This document shows, in pieces, positions 37,380 to 45,349 of a DNA stretch of 64,000 bases. Source of the DNA: Chitinophagaceae bacterium (GTDB lineage: Bacteria; Bacteroidota; Bacteroidia; Chitinophagales; Chitinophagaceae); contig JACMLY010000170.1 in the NCBI GenBank assembly GCA_014379345.1, forward strand, positions 32,953 to 96,952, written 5' to 3'. The position numbers and the translations under genes are program-made. The notes under the pieces are model-generated. The model searched no databases, was not told the DNA's origin, and saw nothing but the letters and a program-made list of their open reading frames with translations. Numbering within the stretch: position 1 is the stretch's first letter; each line of letters opens with the position of its first letter.

Positions 37380-37976
37380 ATGAAAAATATTTCTACATTC
37401 TTAAGCGTTCTTTCTCTTATTCTTATTTCGGTTTTGTTTTATTTGCATTTTTCCCCGAAGCCTACAGTAAAAACCACATCAGCTCCAAGTAGTAAAACCC
37501 CCGCAGCCGATTTTCGGATTGCTTATTTTGATATCGATTCTCTGCAAACTCATTTTGACTATTTCAAAAAGGTATCTAATGAAATGAAGGCAAGGGAAAA
37601 TGCAATGACGGTGGAATTGCGCACATTGGAAAATTCCTACCAGAAAAAGATCAAGGAATGGCAGGAAAGGGGCGCTAATATGACCCAGGCAGAAGGCGAA
37701 GCCGCCCAACGCGAATATGCGCAGATGCAGCAACGTTACCAAAAGCGCCAAATGGACCTTGAACAGGAATTGCAGAAACAAAAAGTTGACCTGATGACCG
37801 ATCTCAGGAAAAAAGTGGAGGATTACCTGAAAGAGTACAATAAGGAGAAAGGCTACGCTTTCATTCTGTCCTATGAGCCGGGTTTTATGCTTTATTATAA
37901 GGACACGCTCTACGATGTAACGACTGACCTCGTTACAGGGCTCAATGAAAAATATAAGACCAAATTAAAAGACTAG
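37380..37976 (+). CDS. OmpH/Skp-family periplasmic chaperone-like protein
   Basis: A 198-residue protein with an N-terminal signal/anchor (MKNISTFLSVLSLILISVLF) and the Skp/OmpH plan: a short beta start (FRIAYFDIDSLQTHFDYF), a long coiled coil (about 70-150, rich in E, Q, K) and a return strand (GYAFILSYEPGFMLYYKDT) with DVTTDLVTGLNEKY. Skp holds unfolded outer-membrane proteins in the periplasm. The open frame extends up to a GTG at 37350, but the ATG at 37380 begins exactly at the signal sequence and is preferred. The anchor may not be cleaved. It is a single gene. Confidence 0.88.
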   Translation: MKNISTFLSVLSLILISVLFYLHFSPKPTVKTTSAPSSKTPAADFRIAYFDIDSLQTHFDYFKKVSNEMKARENAMTVELRTLENSYQKKIKEWQERGANMTQAEGEAAQREYAQMQQRYQKRQMDLEQELQKQKVDLMTDLRKKVEDYLKEYNKEKGYAFILSYEPGFMLYYKDTLYDVTTDLVTGLNEKYKTKLKD

Positions 37977-38399
37977 TTTTTCTGCAAAAAAACACGGCTT
38001 TTCAGTCAGCTTTGCCTTCGTTTTTTAAAGCAAGACATTCGCATCTTCAAGTCGGAAATATCATTCAATAAACCGGGCAAAATGGTTCCGGAATAGTTGT
38101 CAATTCTTTCTTGTTACAAATCTTTCATTCCTGGCGGGATTCGAGGCTTCATTAACTTAACGACATTGCCTTATGGAATTGTTCTACATTTCTTCGAATG
38201 CTGCCAACCTATCCGGATTCAAACTGAGAGGTATATCCCGTAGGAGGTGAATATTGGTATTTGAATTCTCTGTAAAATCCTTCCTCTTTATATGATCATC
38301 AAAGTCTTTTTGTAAGAATAGGTACTGTATGTTTTTGTTTGGTGCTAAAATCGCAGGTTTATATTTGATTTCCTATCTTCCGTTTTATTTAATTCTTAT
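37977..38399. other. Gene-free stretch before the amino-acid permease
   Basis: About 420 bases with no credible gene and no clear terminator for the OmpH-like gene. The right end holds a well-formed promoter (38338-38367), described separately. Confidence 0.5.
38338..38367 (+). promoter_or_regulatory. Promoter of the permease / heptose kinase operon
   Basis: TTTG (38338-38341) and TATATTTG (38360-38367) are separated by 18 bases, a full match to the Bacteroidota -33/-7 pattern (TAnnTTTG), one base short in spacing. The start codon at 38400 would follow a leader of about 25 bases. Confidence 0.65.
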
Positions 38400-39842
38400 A
38401 TGTCAGAACAAAAGCCTGCCTTCAAACCTTCGTTGGGATTGTTAGATGCTACAATGATTGTTGCCGGTTCAATGATCGGCTCCGGTATTTTCATTGTAAG
38501 CGCAGATATGTTGAAAGATCTTGGTTCTGCAGGATGGCTGATCGCTGCATGGTTGATCACCGGATTCATGACGCTAACGGCCGCCCTTAGTTATGGCGAG
38601 CTGAGTGCTATGTTTCCGAAAGCCGGAGGACAGTATGTATACCTGAAAGAAGCATATAATCCTTTCATAGGCTTCTTATACGGATGGAGTTTTTTTGCGG
38701 TGATCCAAACAGGAACGATTGCGGCAGTAGCTGTGGCCTTTGCGAAATTCTTGGGATATCTAAGGCCTGAATTTGGCGACGGGAATATCATCTGGCAGGT
38801 GACCGCAACATTTAAAATAACCGCCGCTCAACTGGTGGGTATTGCATTGATTGTTTTGCTGACTTATATCAATACAAAAGGAATTAAAACAGGGAAGATC
38901 ATTCAGACCACGTTTACCACTACCAAACTACTTGCATTGTTCGGGCTCATTGCTTTTGGATTTCTGATTGCCTCCAGTGCCGACGTATGGAATCAGAACT
39001 GGCAGGATGCCTGGAACATCAAACAACATGCAAGCAGGATAGCTGCTACCAGCGCTGAAAATACCTGGGTGCCATTAACGGGAATGATCGCCCTGGGAGC
39101 CATGGCTTCAGCAATGGTTGGAAGTATTTTCAGTAGCGATGCCTGGAACAATGTAACTTTTATTGCAGGCGAAGTAAAGAATCCAAAACGAAATATAGGG
39201 CTGAGTTTATTCCTGGGCACACTCATCGTTACAATTATATATGTTGTCACCAACCTGATGTATTTATCGGTATTGCCTATTCAACAATTAGCCTTTGCAA
39301 AAGACAACCGCATTGCTTTGTCGGTATCGCAGGAAATTTTTGGCAACAACGGAACCTTAATTCTCGCATTACTCATCATGGTTTCAACATTCGGATGCAA
39401 TAATGGATTGATCCTCGCCGGTGCACGGGTGTACTACACCATGGCCAGGGATGGCTTGTTCTTCAGAAAAACAGGTACACTTAATAAAAATTCCGTACCA
39501 GAATATGCTTTGTGGATCCAATGCCTGGTAGCATCGGCTTTATGCCTCAGTGGGAAATATGGTGACCTTCTCGATATGGTATCTTTTGTTGTTGTACTGT
39601 TTTATGTGTTAACGATCACCGGCATTTTCATCCTACGCAGGAAACGTCCGGATGCCGATAGACCGTACAAGGCTTTTGGTTACCCGGTTCTGCCAGCCAT
39701 TTATATTCTCATGGGAATTGCTTTTTGTATACTCCTGATCATTTACAAAAGAGAATATACCTGGCCCGGTATGGTCATTGTATTACTAGGCATCCCATTG
39801 TATTATATTGCTGTGGCTAATAAAAACAAAACCCAGGAGTAG
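38400..39842 (+). CDS. APC-family amino-acid permease
   Basis: A 480-residue inner-membrane transporter with about twelve spans. The first span carries the substrate-binding loop of the APC superfamily, VAGSMIGSGIFIVSADML (G-S-G-I-F). The typical GGQYVYLKEAYNPFIGFLYG lies after span 2. VKNPKRNIGLSLFLGT marks the loop after span 6. The C-terminal part has RRKRPDADRPYKAFGYPVLP, a signature of LAT/YhdG-type amino-acid transporters. The amino acid carried is not known. It is 5 bases upstream of the heptose kinase gene and probably co-transcribed. Confidence 0.92.
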   Translation: MSEQKPAFKPSLGLLDATMIVAGSMIGSGIFIVSADMLKDLGSAGWLIAAWLITGFMTLTAALSYGELSAMFPKAGGQYVYLKEAYNPFIGFLYGWSFFAVIQTGTIAAVAVAFAKFLGYLRPEFGDGNIIWQVTATFKITAAQLVGIALIVLLTYINTKGIKTGKIIQTTFTTTKLLALFGLIAFGFLIASSADVWNQNWQDAWNIKQHASRIAATSAENTWVPLTGMIALGAMASAMVGSIFSSDAWNNVTFIAGEVKNPKRNIGLSLFLGTLIVTIIYVVTNLMYLSVLPIQQLAFAKDNRIALSVSQEIFGNNGTLILALLIMVSTFGCNNGLILAGARVYYTMARDGLFFRKTGTLNKNSVPEYALWIQCLVASALCLSGKYGDLLDMVSFVVVLFYVLTITGIFILRRKRPDADRPYKAFGYPVLPAIYILMGIAFCILLIIYKREYTWPGMVIVLLGIPLYYIAVANKNKTQE

Positions 39843-39847
39843 CCGGT

Positions 39848-40843
39848 ATGTCTGCTATCGATCTCGACAAACTTTTTGACCAATTCCCGTCTATCAGAAC
39901 AGGTGTTATAGGGGATGTAATGCTTGATACTTATTGGTGGGGGCATGTTGACCGCATTTCTCCTGAAGCGCCGGTTCCTGTTGTGGCCCTTGATAAAAAG
40001 GAATACCGTATCGGAGGCGCCGGGAATGTGGCATTGAATCTTGCATCGCTGGGAGCGAAAGTTTCTGTTCTTTCAATGATTGGGCAGGATGAGGATGGCC
40101 TGATACTGAAAAAAATGTTTGAAGAAAATTCTATTAACACCGAATTCCTGTTACCAAGCCTGTCGAGGATCACAACCAATAAATCAAGAATTATCAGTCG
40201 CAACCAGCAAATGATGCGACTGGATGCCGAGATCACCAAAGATCTTTCTGCAGATGACGAAACAAGATTGTTGGAGAGGGTGGAAGAGTATTTGAAAATC
40301 GAAAATCCGCAGGTAATTATCTTTGAGGATTATAACAAGGGAGTTCTGACCGAAAGGGTGATCAGTAAAGTAATTACTTTGTGCAAAAAAAATGGTGTGA
40401 TCACCAGTGTGGATCCTAAACGAAAAAATTTTTTCAATTATAATGGCGTAGACATTTTTAAGCCGAATCTGAAAGAAGTGAAGGATGGATTGAATTTGCT
40501 CACAGACGATATCAGTTTACCGATACTGCAGGATATTCATACCCGGCTTCAAAATCAATTGCATCACAGTATCTCCTTCATTACTCTTTCTGAAAAAGGG
40601 GTATTCTACCAGCAGGATGACAGATCCCGTATCATTCCATCGCATTTTCGCAATATATCGGATGTGTCGGGTGCCGGAGATACCGTCATAGCCGTGGCAT
40701 CCCTGTTGTATGCCGCAACAAAAAATATTGATCTCATGGCCGAAGTAGCCAATATTGCAGGCGGGATTGTTTGCGAAGAAGTAGGTACGGTGGCTATCCG
40801 AAAAGACAGTTTGCTTAAGGAATGCAAAGAGTTGTTAATTTGA
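39848..40843 (+). CDS. hldA: D-glycero-beta-D-manno-heptose-7-phosphate kinase (HldE N-terminal type, PfkB fold)
   Basis: A 331-residue PfkB-family sugar kinase matching the kinase half of HldE/RfaE. Substrate motifs are GDVMLDTYWWGHVDRISPEA and IGGAGNVALNLASLGA. EDYNKGVLTERVISKV and VDPKRKNFFNYNGVDIFKPN follow. The ATP/anion-hole motif DVSGAGDTVIAVAS has the catalytic Asp. It would phosphorylate heptose-7-phosphate at C1 for lipopolysaccharide core sugars. The adenylyltransferase half of HldE is absent, so this is the separate-kinase form. The stop TGA (40841-40843) runs straight into a heptamer repeat element. Confidence 0.87.
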   Translation: MSAIDLDKLFDQFPSIRTGVIGDVMLDTYWWGHVDRISPEAPVPVVALDKKEYRIGGAGNVALNLASLGAKVSVLSMIGQDEDGLILKKMFEENSINTEFLLPSLSRITTNKSRIISRNQQMMRLDAEITKDLSADDETRLLERVEEYLKIENPQVIIFEDYNKGVLTERVISKVITLCKKNGVITSVDPKRKNFFNYNGVDIFKPNLKEVKDGLNLLTDDISLPILQDIHTRLQNQLHHSISFITLSEKGVFYQQDDRSRIIPSHFRNISDVSGAGDTVIAVASLLYAATKNIDLMAEVANIAGGIVCEEVGTVAIRKDSLLKECKELLI

Positions 40844-41014
40844 AGTACGAAGTACGAAGTTTGAAGTACGAAGTAATAAATGAAGAATAATAAGTTATTT
40901 TCTTACTGTCCCTTTTACCAATCAGAAGAATTATGATATAGGTTGAAAATTCATATTTGCAACTTCGTACTTCTAACTTCGTACTTCGTACTTCGTATTT
41001 CGTACTTCGTATTT
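40842..41014. repeat. Palindromic element built of GAAGTAC heptamers (copy 1)
   Basis: Tandem GAAGTAC heptamers at 40842-40875 face tandem GTACTTC-type heptamers at 40962-41014, giving a long imperfect inverted repeat with about 86 bases between. The left end starts inside the TGA stop of the heptose kinase gene. Translating the right arm gives a meaningless LLTSYFVLRISYFVF extension of the next gene. Sequence outside the arms is AT-rich. Confidence 0.7.
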
Positions 41015-41032
41015 AGTAATTTTCAATTCACT

Positions 41033-41977
41033 ATGAAATTCACAATTGTTATTCATGGCGGGGCGGGAACTATTCTGAAAGAAGATATGACTTCTGAGCT
41101 TGAACAGGCTTACACGAGCGCGTTAAATGATGCGCTTGAAGCAGGGTATAGTGTACTGGAAACCGGTGGTTCGGCACTGGATGCTGTTAAAACTGCAACG
41201 ATCATACTGGAAGACAATACACTTTTCAATGCGGGTAGAGGCTCTGTATTTACAAAAAAAGGACTTCATGAAATGGATGCCGCTGTTATGGAAGGCAAAT
41301 CGCTGCTTGCCGGCGCAGTGGCCGGCGTTAGAAATATTCGCAATCCAATTGAACTCGCCATTGAGGTAATGCAACATAGCAATCATGTTTTTTTAAGTGG
41401 TGAAGGGGCGAATGATTTTGCCATCAACCGGGGGATCAAAGTTGAACCGGATGAATATTTTTTTTCGCAGTTCCGCTACGATCAATGGAAGTCGATCCGT
41501 GATTCAGACAGTTACTCCCTTGATCATTCTCAAGACAAAGTGGAAAAACTCATGAAACATAGAAAGTTTGGTACGGTAGGGGCAGTGGCCTGCGATCAAA
41601 CAGGTACCATCGCGGCCGCGACCAGCACCGGCGGAATGACTAATAAAAAATATGGCCGTATCGGCGACACGCCGGTGATTGGGTCAGGGACCTATGCCAA
41701 CAATCATACCTGTGCCGTTTCCTGTACCGGCCATGGAGAACCTTTTATTCGCGCAGTGGCGGCTTATGATGTAAGTTGTTTAATGGAATATAAAGGATAC
41801 ACAGTACAACAGGCCAGTGAAGAAGTTATTTTGAAAAAATTGGTCGAACTAAATGGCGAAGGGGGCCTGATAGCTGTCGATGCACAGGGCACCCCGGCAA
41901 TGGTCTTTAATAGCGCCGGCATGTATCGCGCATTCAAAAGCAGCGATGGCAGTCATGAGGTAGCCATATATAAATGA
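41033..41977 (+). CDS. Isoaspartyl peptidase / L-asparaginase (IaaA/EcAIII type)
   Basis: Ntn-hydrolase precursor of 314 residues that cuts itself before the catalytic threonine. It starts FTIVIHGGAGTIL and has NAGRGSVFTKKGLHEMDAAV. The cleavage site is KFG/TVGAVACD, so T181 becomes the N-terminal nucleophile, followed by ATSTGGMTNKKYGRIGDTPV. It removes isoaspartyl residues from dipeptides and also hydrolyses asparagine. The frame is open further up to a TTG at 40943, but those 30 codons translate a repeat, so the ATG at 41033 is right. Its stop TGA (41975-41977) again merges into a heptamer repeat. Confidence 0.93.
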   Translation: MKFTIVIHGGAGTILKEDMTSELEQAYTSALNDALEAGYSVLETGGSALDAVKTATIILEDNTLFNAGRGSVFTKKGLHEMDAAVMEGKSLLAGAVAGVRNIRNPIELAIEVMQHSNHVFLSGEGANDFAINRGIKVEPDEYFFSQFRYDQWKSIRDSDSYSLDHSQDKVEKLMKHRKFGTVGAVACDQTGTIAAATSTGGMTNKKYGRIGDTPVIGSGTYANNHTCAVSCTGHGEPFIRAVAAYDVSCLMEYKGYTVQQASEEVILKKLVELNGEGGLIAVDAQGTPAMVFNSAGMYRAFKSSDGSHEVAIYK

Positions 41978-42254
41978 AGTACGAAGTTATATGTACGAGG
42001 TACGAAGTAAGATGTACGATGCACTGGAGCTGGAGACTAATCACAAAATAGTATCAAAGAAATTCTATGTTCTTTCTATGTATCTATGATTCTATGTGTT
42101 AAATTGACCGCATATAGGCAGTTTCAAAACTGTGCAAGAATTTTTTTACCACATAGAATCATAGATACATAGAAAGAACATAGGAGAAATTATTTTCTGA
42201 CGCAATTCATTTTACAAACCCACTTCGTACTTCGTATTTCATACTTCGTACTTT
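41976..42254. repeat. Nested palindromic element: GAAGTAC heptamers outside, 34-bp inverted repeat inside (copy 2)
   Basis: GAAGTAC-type heptamers at 41976-42019 (partly degenerate) face GTACTTC-type heptamers at 42222-42254. Between them is a separate perfect 34-bp inverted repeat (42065-42183). The left end begins inside the stop TGA of the isoaspartyl peptidase gene. The element lies between that gene and the fructosamine kinase start at 42274. Another short stretch of the same words lies in the leader of the tRNA gene (47601-47632). Confidence 0.7.
42065..42183. repeat. Perfect 34-bp inverted repeat, CTATG-rich
   Basis: The left arm 42065-42098 and the right arm 42150-42183 are exact reverse complements over 34 bases, with a 51-base loop. 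Each arm iterates short words such as TCTATG (left) and CATAGA (right). No T-run follows on the expected side, and the arm is far longer than a terminator stem. It could form a cruciform or a long RNA hairpin. Confidence 0.8.
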
Positions 42255-42273
42255 AAATGTTCAACTGGCTCGA

Positions 42274-43155
42274 ATGATCTCTTCCTCCTTACAAAATGCA
42301 ATTCGAACTTTCATCTCGTCAAATACAGGAATTTCTGTTTTAACATTCGAAACTTCAATAGTAGGAGGGGGTTCCATCAACCAGGCCTACCGGTTAGTTA
42401 TCAATAAGAAACAGAAGTTTTTTTGCAAGATCAACACAGAAAGCCGGTTTCCGTTAATGTTCGAAAAAGAAAAAAACGGTTTAGAATTACTGGCTTCTAA
42501 AAAGATCATCAGGGTACCATTGGTTATAGGCACATTTACGGAAAATGATCAGCAGGTTCTTTTGCTGGAATGGATTGAGCAGGGAATAAAATCCGATAGG
42601 TTCTGGACATTGTTCGGTGAACAGCTGGCTACCCTGCATCGTATTCCATGCACGCATGCAGGATTGAATGAAGACAATTATATGGGGGCGCTATCTCAAT
42701 CAAATCGTCCTTTACCCGATTGGATCGAATTTTTTATTCATCAACGTCTAGAACCGCAGATACAGTTAGCACTCGATAAAAATCTTCTTGAGCGGAGGCA
42801 TCATAAACAATTTGAGAAACTGTACAATGCATTGCCTGGTATTTTTCCTTCAGGTAACTTATCATTGCTTCATGGCGATTTGTGGAGCGGTAATTTTTTA
42901 TGCGACCAGGATAGTTCACCGGTATTAATTGACCCTGCAGTTTACCAGGGACATTGTGCTATGGATGTAGGCATGACCACATTATTCGGGGGTTTCGATG
43001 CTTTATTTTATGAATCGTATAGCAGGCAGTTGCCATTTCCTTCCAATTACCTGCAACAATGGGAAATTTGTAATTTATACCCACTGTTGATCCACCTGAA
43101 TTTATTTGGCAGGGGATATTTGCAAAGCATCTTGTCAACGATACAATATTATTGA
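42274..43155 (+). CDS. Fructosamine/ketosamine-3-kinase family protein
   Basis: A 293-residue kinase of the FN3K family (protein-kinase-like fold) that phosphorylates sugars attached to protein amines, leading to deglycation. It has VGGGSINQAYRLV near the N-terminus, FFCKINTESRFPLMFEKEKN (ATP lysine), and LLLEWIEQG as the hinge. The catalytic loop is SLLHGDLWSGNFL and the metal aspartate is in VLIDPAVYQGHCAMDVGMT. The ATG at 42274 is chosen because the nearby ATG at 42259 meets a stop at once. Confidence 0.9.
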   Translation: MISSSLQNAIRTFISSNTGISVLTFETSIVGGGSINQAYRLVINKKQKFFCKINTESRFPLMFEKEKNGLELLASKKIIRVPLVIGTFTENDQQVLLLEWIEQGIKSDRFWTLFGEQLATLHRIPCTHAGLNEDNYMGALSQSNRPLPDWIEFFIHQRLEPQIQLALDKNLLERRHHKQFEKLYNALPGIFPSGNLSLLHGDLWSGNFLCDQDSSPVLIDPAVYQGHCAMDVGMTTLFGGFDALFYESYSRQLPFPSNYLQQWEICNLYPLLIHLNLFGRGYLQSILSTIQYY

Positions 43156-43251
43156 TTTGGGTTACATGCAGGAATCAGCTATTTTGCCGCTGTGCAGTCA
43201 TTTTTTTGCTTTAATTATGAAAGCGTTTTTCAAAATAAAAGATAGGTCTGC

Positions 43252-43279
43252 CACAGATTACACGGATTAGCACGGATTA
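43252..43279. repeat. Three tandem copies of CAC(A/G)GATTA
   Basis: CACAGATTA (43252-43260), CACGGATTA (43261-43269), G, then CACGGATTA (43271-43279). It lies between the fructosamine kinase and RNase Z genes. Similar short repeats of this type are familiar from intergenic regions of Bacteroidota. No palindrome is formed. The rest of the gap 43156-43363 shows nothing else. Confidence 0.6.
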
Positions 43280-43363
43280 AATCGGTTGTAATTCGTGTTC
43301 TGGCTTGTCGAGAAGTTCGCGGCGAAAATGCCTGATCCAAACTGAAACCTTTAAAAACAACTG

Positions 43364-44266
43364 ATGCTCGGGGTCACCATATTAGGGAATAATTCCGCCT
43401 TGCCCGCTTATGAGCGGCACCCCACTGCGCAGGTTGTAACATTGGATGACCAGTTGTTTCTCGTGGATTGCGGCGAGGGCACGCAGATGCAGTTGGCTAA
43501 GTATAAGATCCGTTGGGGACGCATCAACTATATTTTTATTTCTCACCTTCACGGTGATCATTATTTCGGCTTACCGGGTTTTATTCACAGCATGGGTTTG
43601 CTGAACCGTGAACATGATCTTCACCTTTTTGCTCCTGCACAATTAAAAAACATCCTGGATCTTCAATTGAATGCGGGAAATACTGTGTTGCCTTATACTT
43701 TGCATTTCCATCCGTTGCAGCAGGAAGGGTTGTTGGTGAAGACCGATAAATTCCAGGTGAATTGTTTTTCTACCCGGCACCGGATACCCTGCTGGGGTTT
43801 CAAATTTGAACAGGTGAAAGCCCCGAGGAAAGTGATTCCTGAAAAGGCATTGAGACATGAAGTCCCTTCCTCATTCTTCGATTACTTGAAATGGGGAAAT
43901 GATTATACCACAAAAACGGGTGAATTGATCAGGAACGAATGGGTTACAGATCCTGCAGTAAAAGCCAAATCGTATGCATATAGTGCAGATACAATCTATG
44001 ATGAGGAGCTGGTGGAAAAAGTAAAGAAAGTAGATATGCTGTATCACGAAACTACTTACCTGAAAGATCTTGAAGCCCGCGCCCTGAGCCGCTTTCACGC
44101 AACAACCGTGCAGGCAGCTTCCATAGCGAAAATGGCAAACGTAGGAAGGTTGCTGATCGGCCATTTCAGTTCGAAATATGAGAAGCTCGAAATCTTCGAA
44201 CAGGAAGCCCGTGAAGTTTTTCAAAATACAGATATAGCAGTGGAAGGAGTTACCTATAATGTCTGA
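43364..44266 (+). CDS. rnz: Ribonuclease Z (tRNA 3' processing endonuclease)
   Basis: A 300-residue metallo-beta-lactamase fold nuclease that removes 3' trailers from tRNA precursors. The metal-binding motif is FISHLHGDHYFGLPGF (H61, H63, D65, H66). GNNSALPAYERHPTAQVV at the N-terminus and LVDCGEGTQMQLAKYKIR match the long-standing RNase Z pattern. YSADTIYDEELVEK, LYHETTYL and RFHATTVQAASIAKMANVGR give the other metal ligands and the HEAT-like segment. GHFSSKYE completes it. Relevant here because the tRNA-Asp of the window has no encoded CCA. Confidence 0.95.
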   Translation: MLGVTILGNNSALPAYERHPTAQVVTLDDQLFLVDCGEGTQMQLAKYKIRWGRINYIFISHLHGDHYFGLPGFIHSMGLLNREHDLHLFAPAQLKNILDLQLNAGNTVLPYTLHFHPLQQEGLLVKTDKFQVNCFSTRHRIPCWGFKFEQVKAPRKVIPEKALRHEVPSSFFDYLKWGNDYTTKTGELIRNEWVTDPAVKAKSYAYSADTIYDEELVEKVKKVDMLYHETTYLKDLEARALSRFHATTVQAASIAKMANVGRLLIGHFSSKYEKLEIFEQEAREVFQNTDIAVEGVTYNV

Positions 44267-44374
44267 TCGCAACTAAAAATCTTCGACCATCTCTTTTTCT
44301 CTTTTCAACATTTCTCTCTTAGCAATACCAGCAAAGCCCGTGCATTGGCACTGCTACCGACATTTTACCAGTTC

Positions 44375-45277
44375 TTAATGTAGTGCCATCTTCGGTTCTT
44401 TTTGCAGATATGCTTTCACTTTATCATGTAATGTTTTGCTGAGAGGCGTCACCGGAAGGCGGGTAATGTTTTTAATGATTCCCAATTCGGCTAAGAACGC
44501 TTTTACACCGGCAGGATTATTTTCGGCGAACATCAGTTCGTAGGCTTCTATCAATTTATCATTCACTTTTTTGGCTGCTTCATAGTCGCCCTTCAGGCAA
44601 AAACGGATCATGGTACTGAAATCCTTCGGCAGCGCGTTTGCGGCAACGCTGATAATGCCCTCCATGCCGCAGGCCATTTGAGGCAATGCCAAGGCATCAT
44701 CACCACTCACCACTAAAAAATGGTCGGGTTTATCTCTCAGTATCTGCATGCACTGAGCCATATCACCACTGGCCTCTTTTATCCCCGCAATGTTCTCTAC
44801 TTCATTAGCAAGCTTAATGGTTGTAGCCGCAGTCATATTCCGCCCTGTTCGACCAGGTACATTGTATAAAATGATGGGTTTAGGCGATGCTTCAGCAAGG
44901 GCCTTGTAATGAAAATAAAGTCCTTCCTGTGAGGGTTTGCTATAATATGGGCTGGCACTCAATACGGCAATCGCCTGATCGAGGGGGTACGTTTTCAGAT
45001 CATCAACGAGTTCATTGGTATCATTGCCACCGATGCCTACAACAACAGGAACTCTGCTATTCACTTTTTCGTAAGTAAATTCCACGAGCCTGATCTTTTC
45101 TTTTTTGTTTAGTGTAGGTGTTTCGCCGGTTGTTCCTAAACTGACGATATAATTTACACCGTTACCAATCTGGAAGTCGATCAGTTTCCCGAGTGCCGGA
45201 TAATCGATTCCCAAATCATTTGAAAAAGGGGTTACAATTGCTACGCCCGTTCCCTGCAATGCTTCTCTTAAGAACAT
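44375..45277 (-). CDS. dapA: 4-hydroxy-tetrahydrodipicolinate synthase
   Basis: A 300-residue TIM-barrel aldolase that joins pyruvate and aspartate semialdehyde, the first committed step to lysine and diaminopimelate. The catalytic set is complete: LGTTGETPTL (T49/T50), the active tyrosine Y138 in IILYNVPGRTGRNM and the Schiff-base lysine K167 in IAGIKEASGD. The start MFLREALQGTGVAIVTPF is as in other bacterial DapA. It lies 72 bases after accA on the same strand and may be co-transcribed. It converges on rnz. Confidence 0.95.
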   Translation of the reverse strand: MFLREALQGTGVAIVTPFSNDLGIDYPALGKLIDFQIGNGVNYIVSLGTTGETPTLNKKEKIRLVEFTYEKVNSRVPVVVGIGGNDTNELVDDLKTYPLDQAIAVLSASPYYSKPSQEGLYFHYKALAEASPKPIILYNVPGRTGRNMTAATTIKLANEVENIAGIKEASGDMAQCMQILRDKPDHFLVVSGDDALALPQMACGMEGIISVAANALPKDFSTMIRFCLKGDYEAAKKVNDKLIEAYELMFAENNPAGVKAFLAELGIIKNITRLPVTPLSKTLHDKVKAYLQKEPKMALH

Positions 45278-45349
45278 TTTACTAAGATTGAAAATTTTAA
45301 AAGGATTTGATTGATGAACTATTCAGATGGACAACAGATGTCGAGTCTT

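Noticed and set aside
42065..42183. IS element ends or MITE
   Set aside because: No target-site duplication could be seen and the internal 51 bases are too short for a classical element; kept as an inverted repeat of unknown origin.
40842..42254. CRISPR array
   Set aside because: The heptamer words are contiguous and palindromic, with no regular spacers of 25-40 bases and no cas genes nearby.
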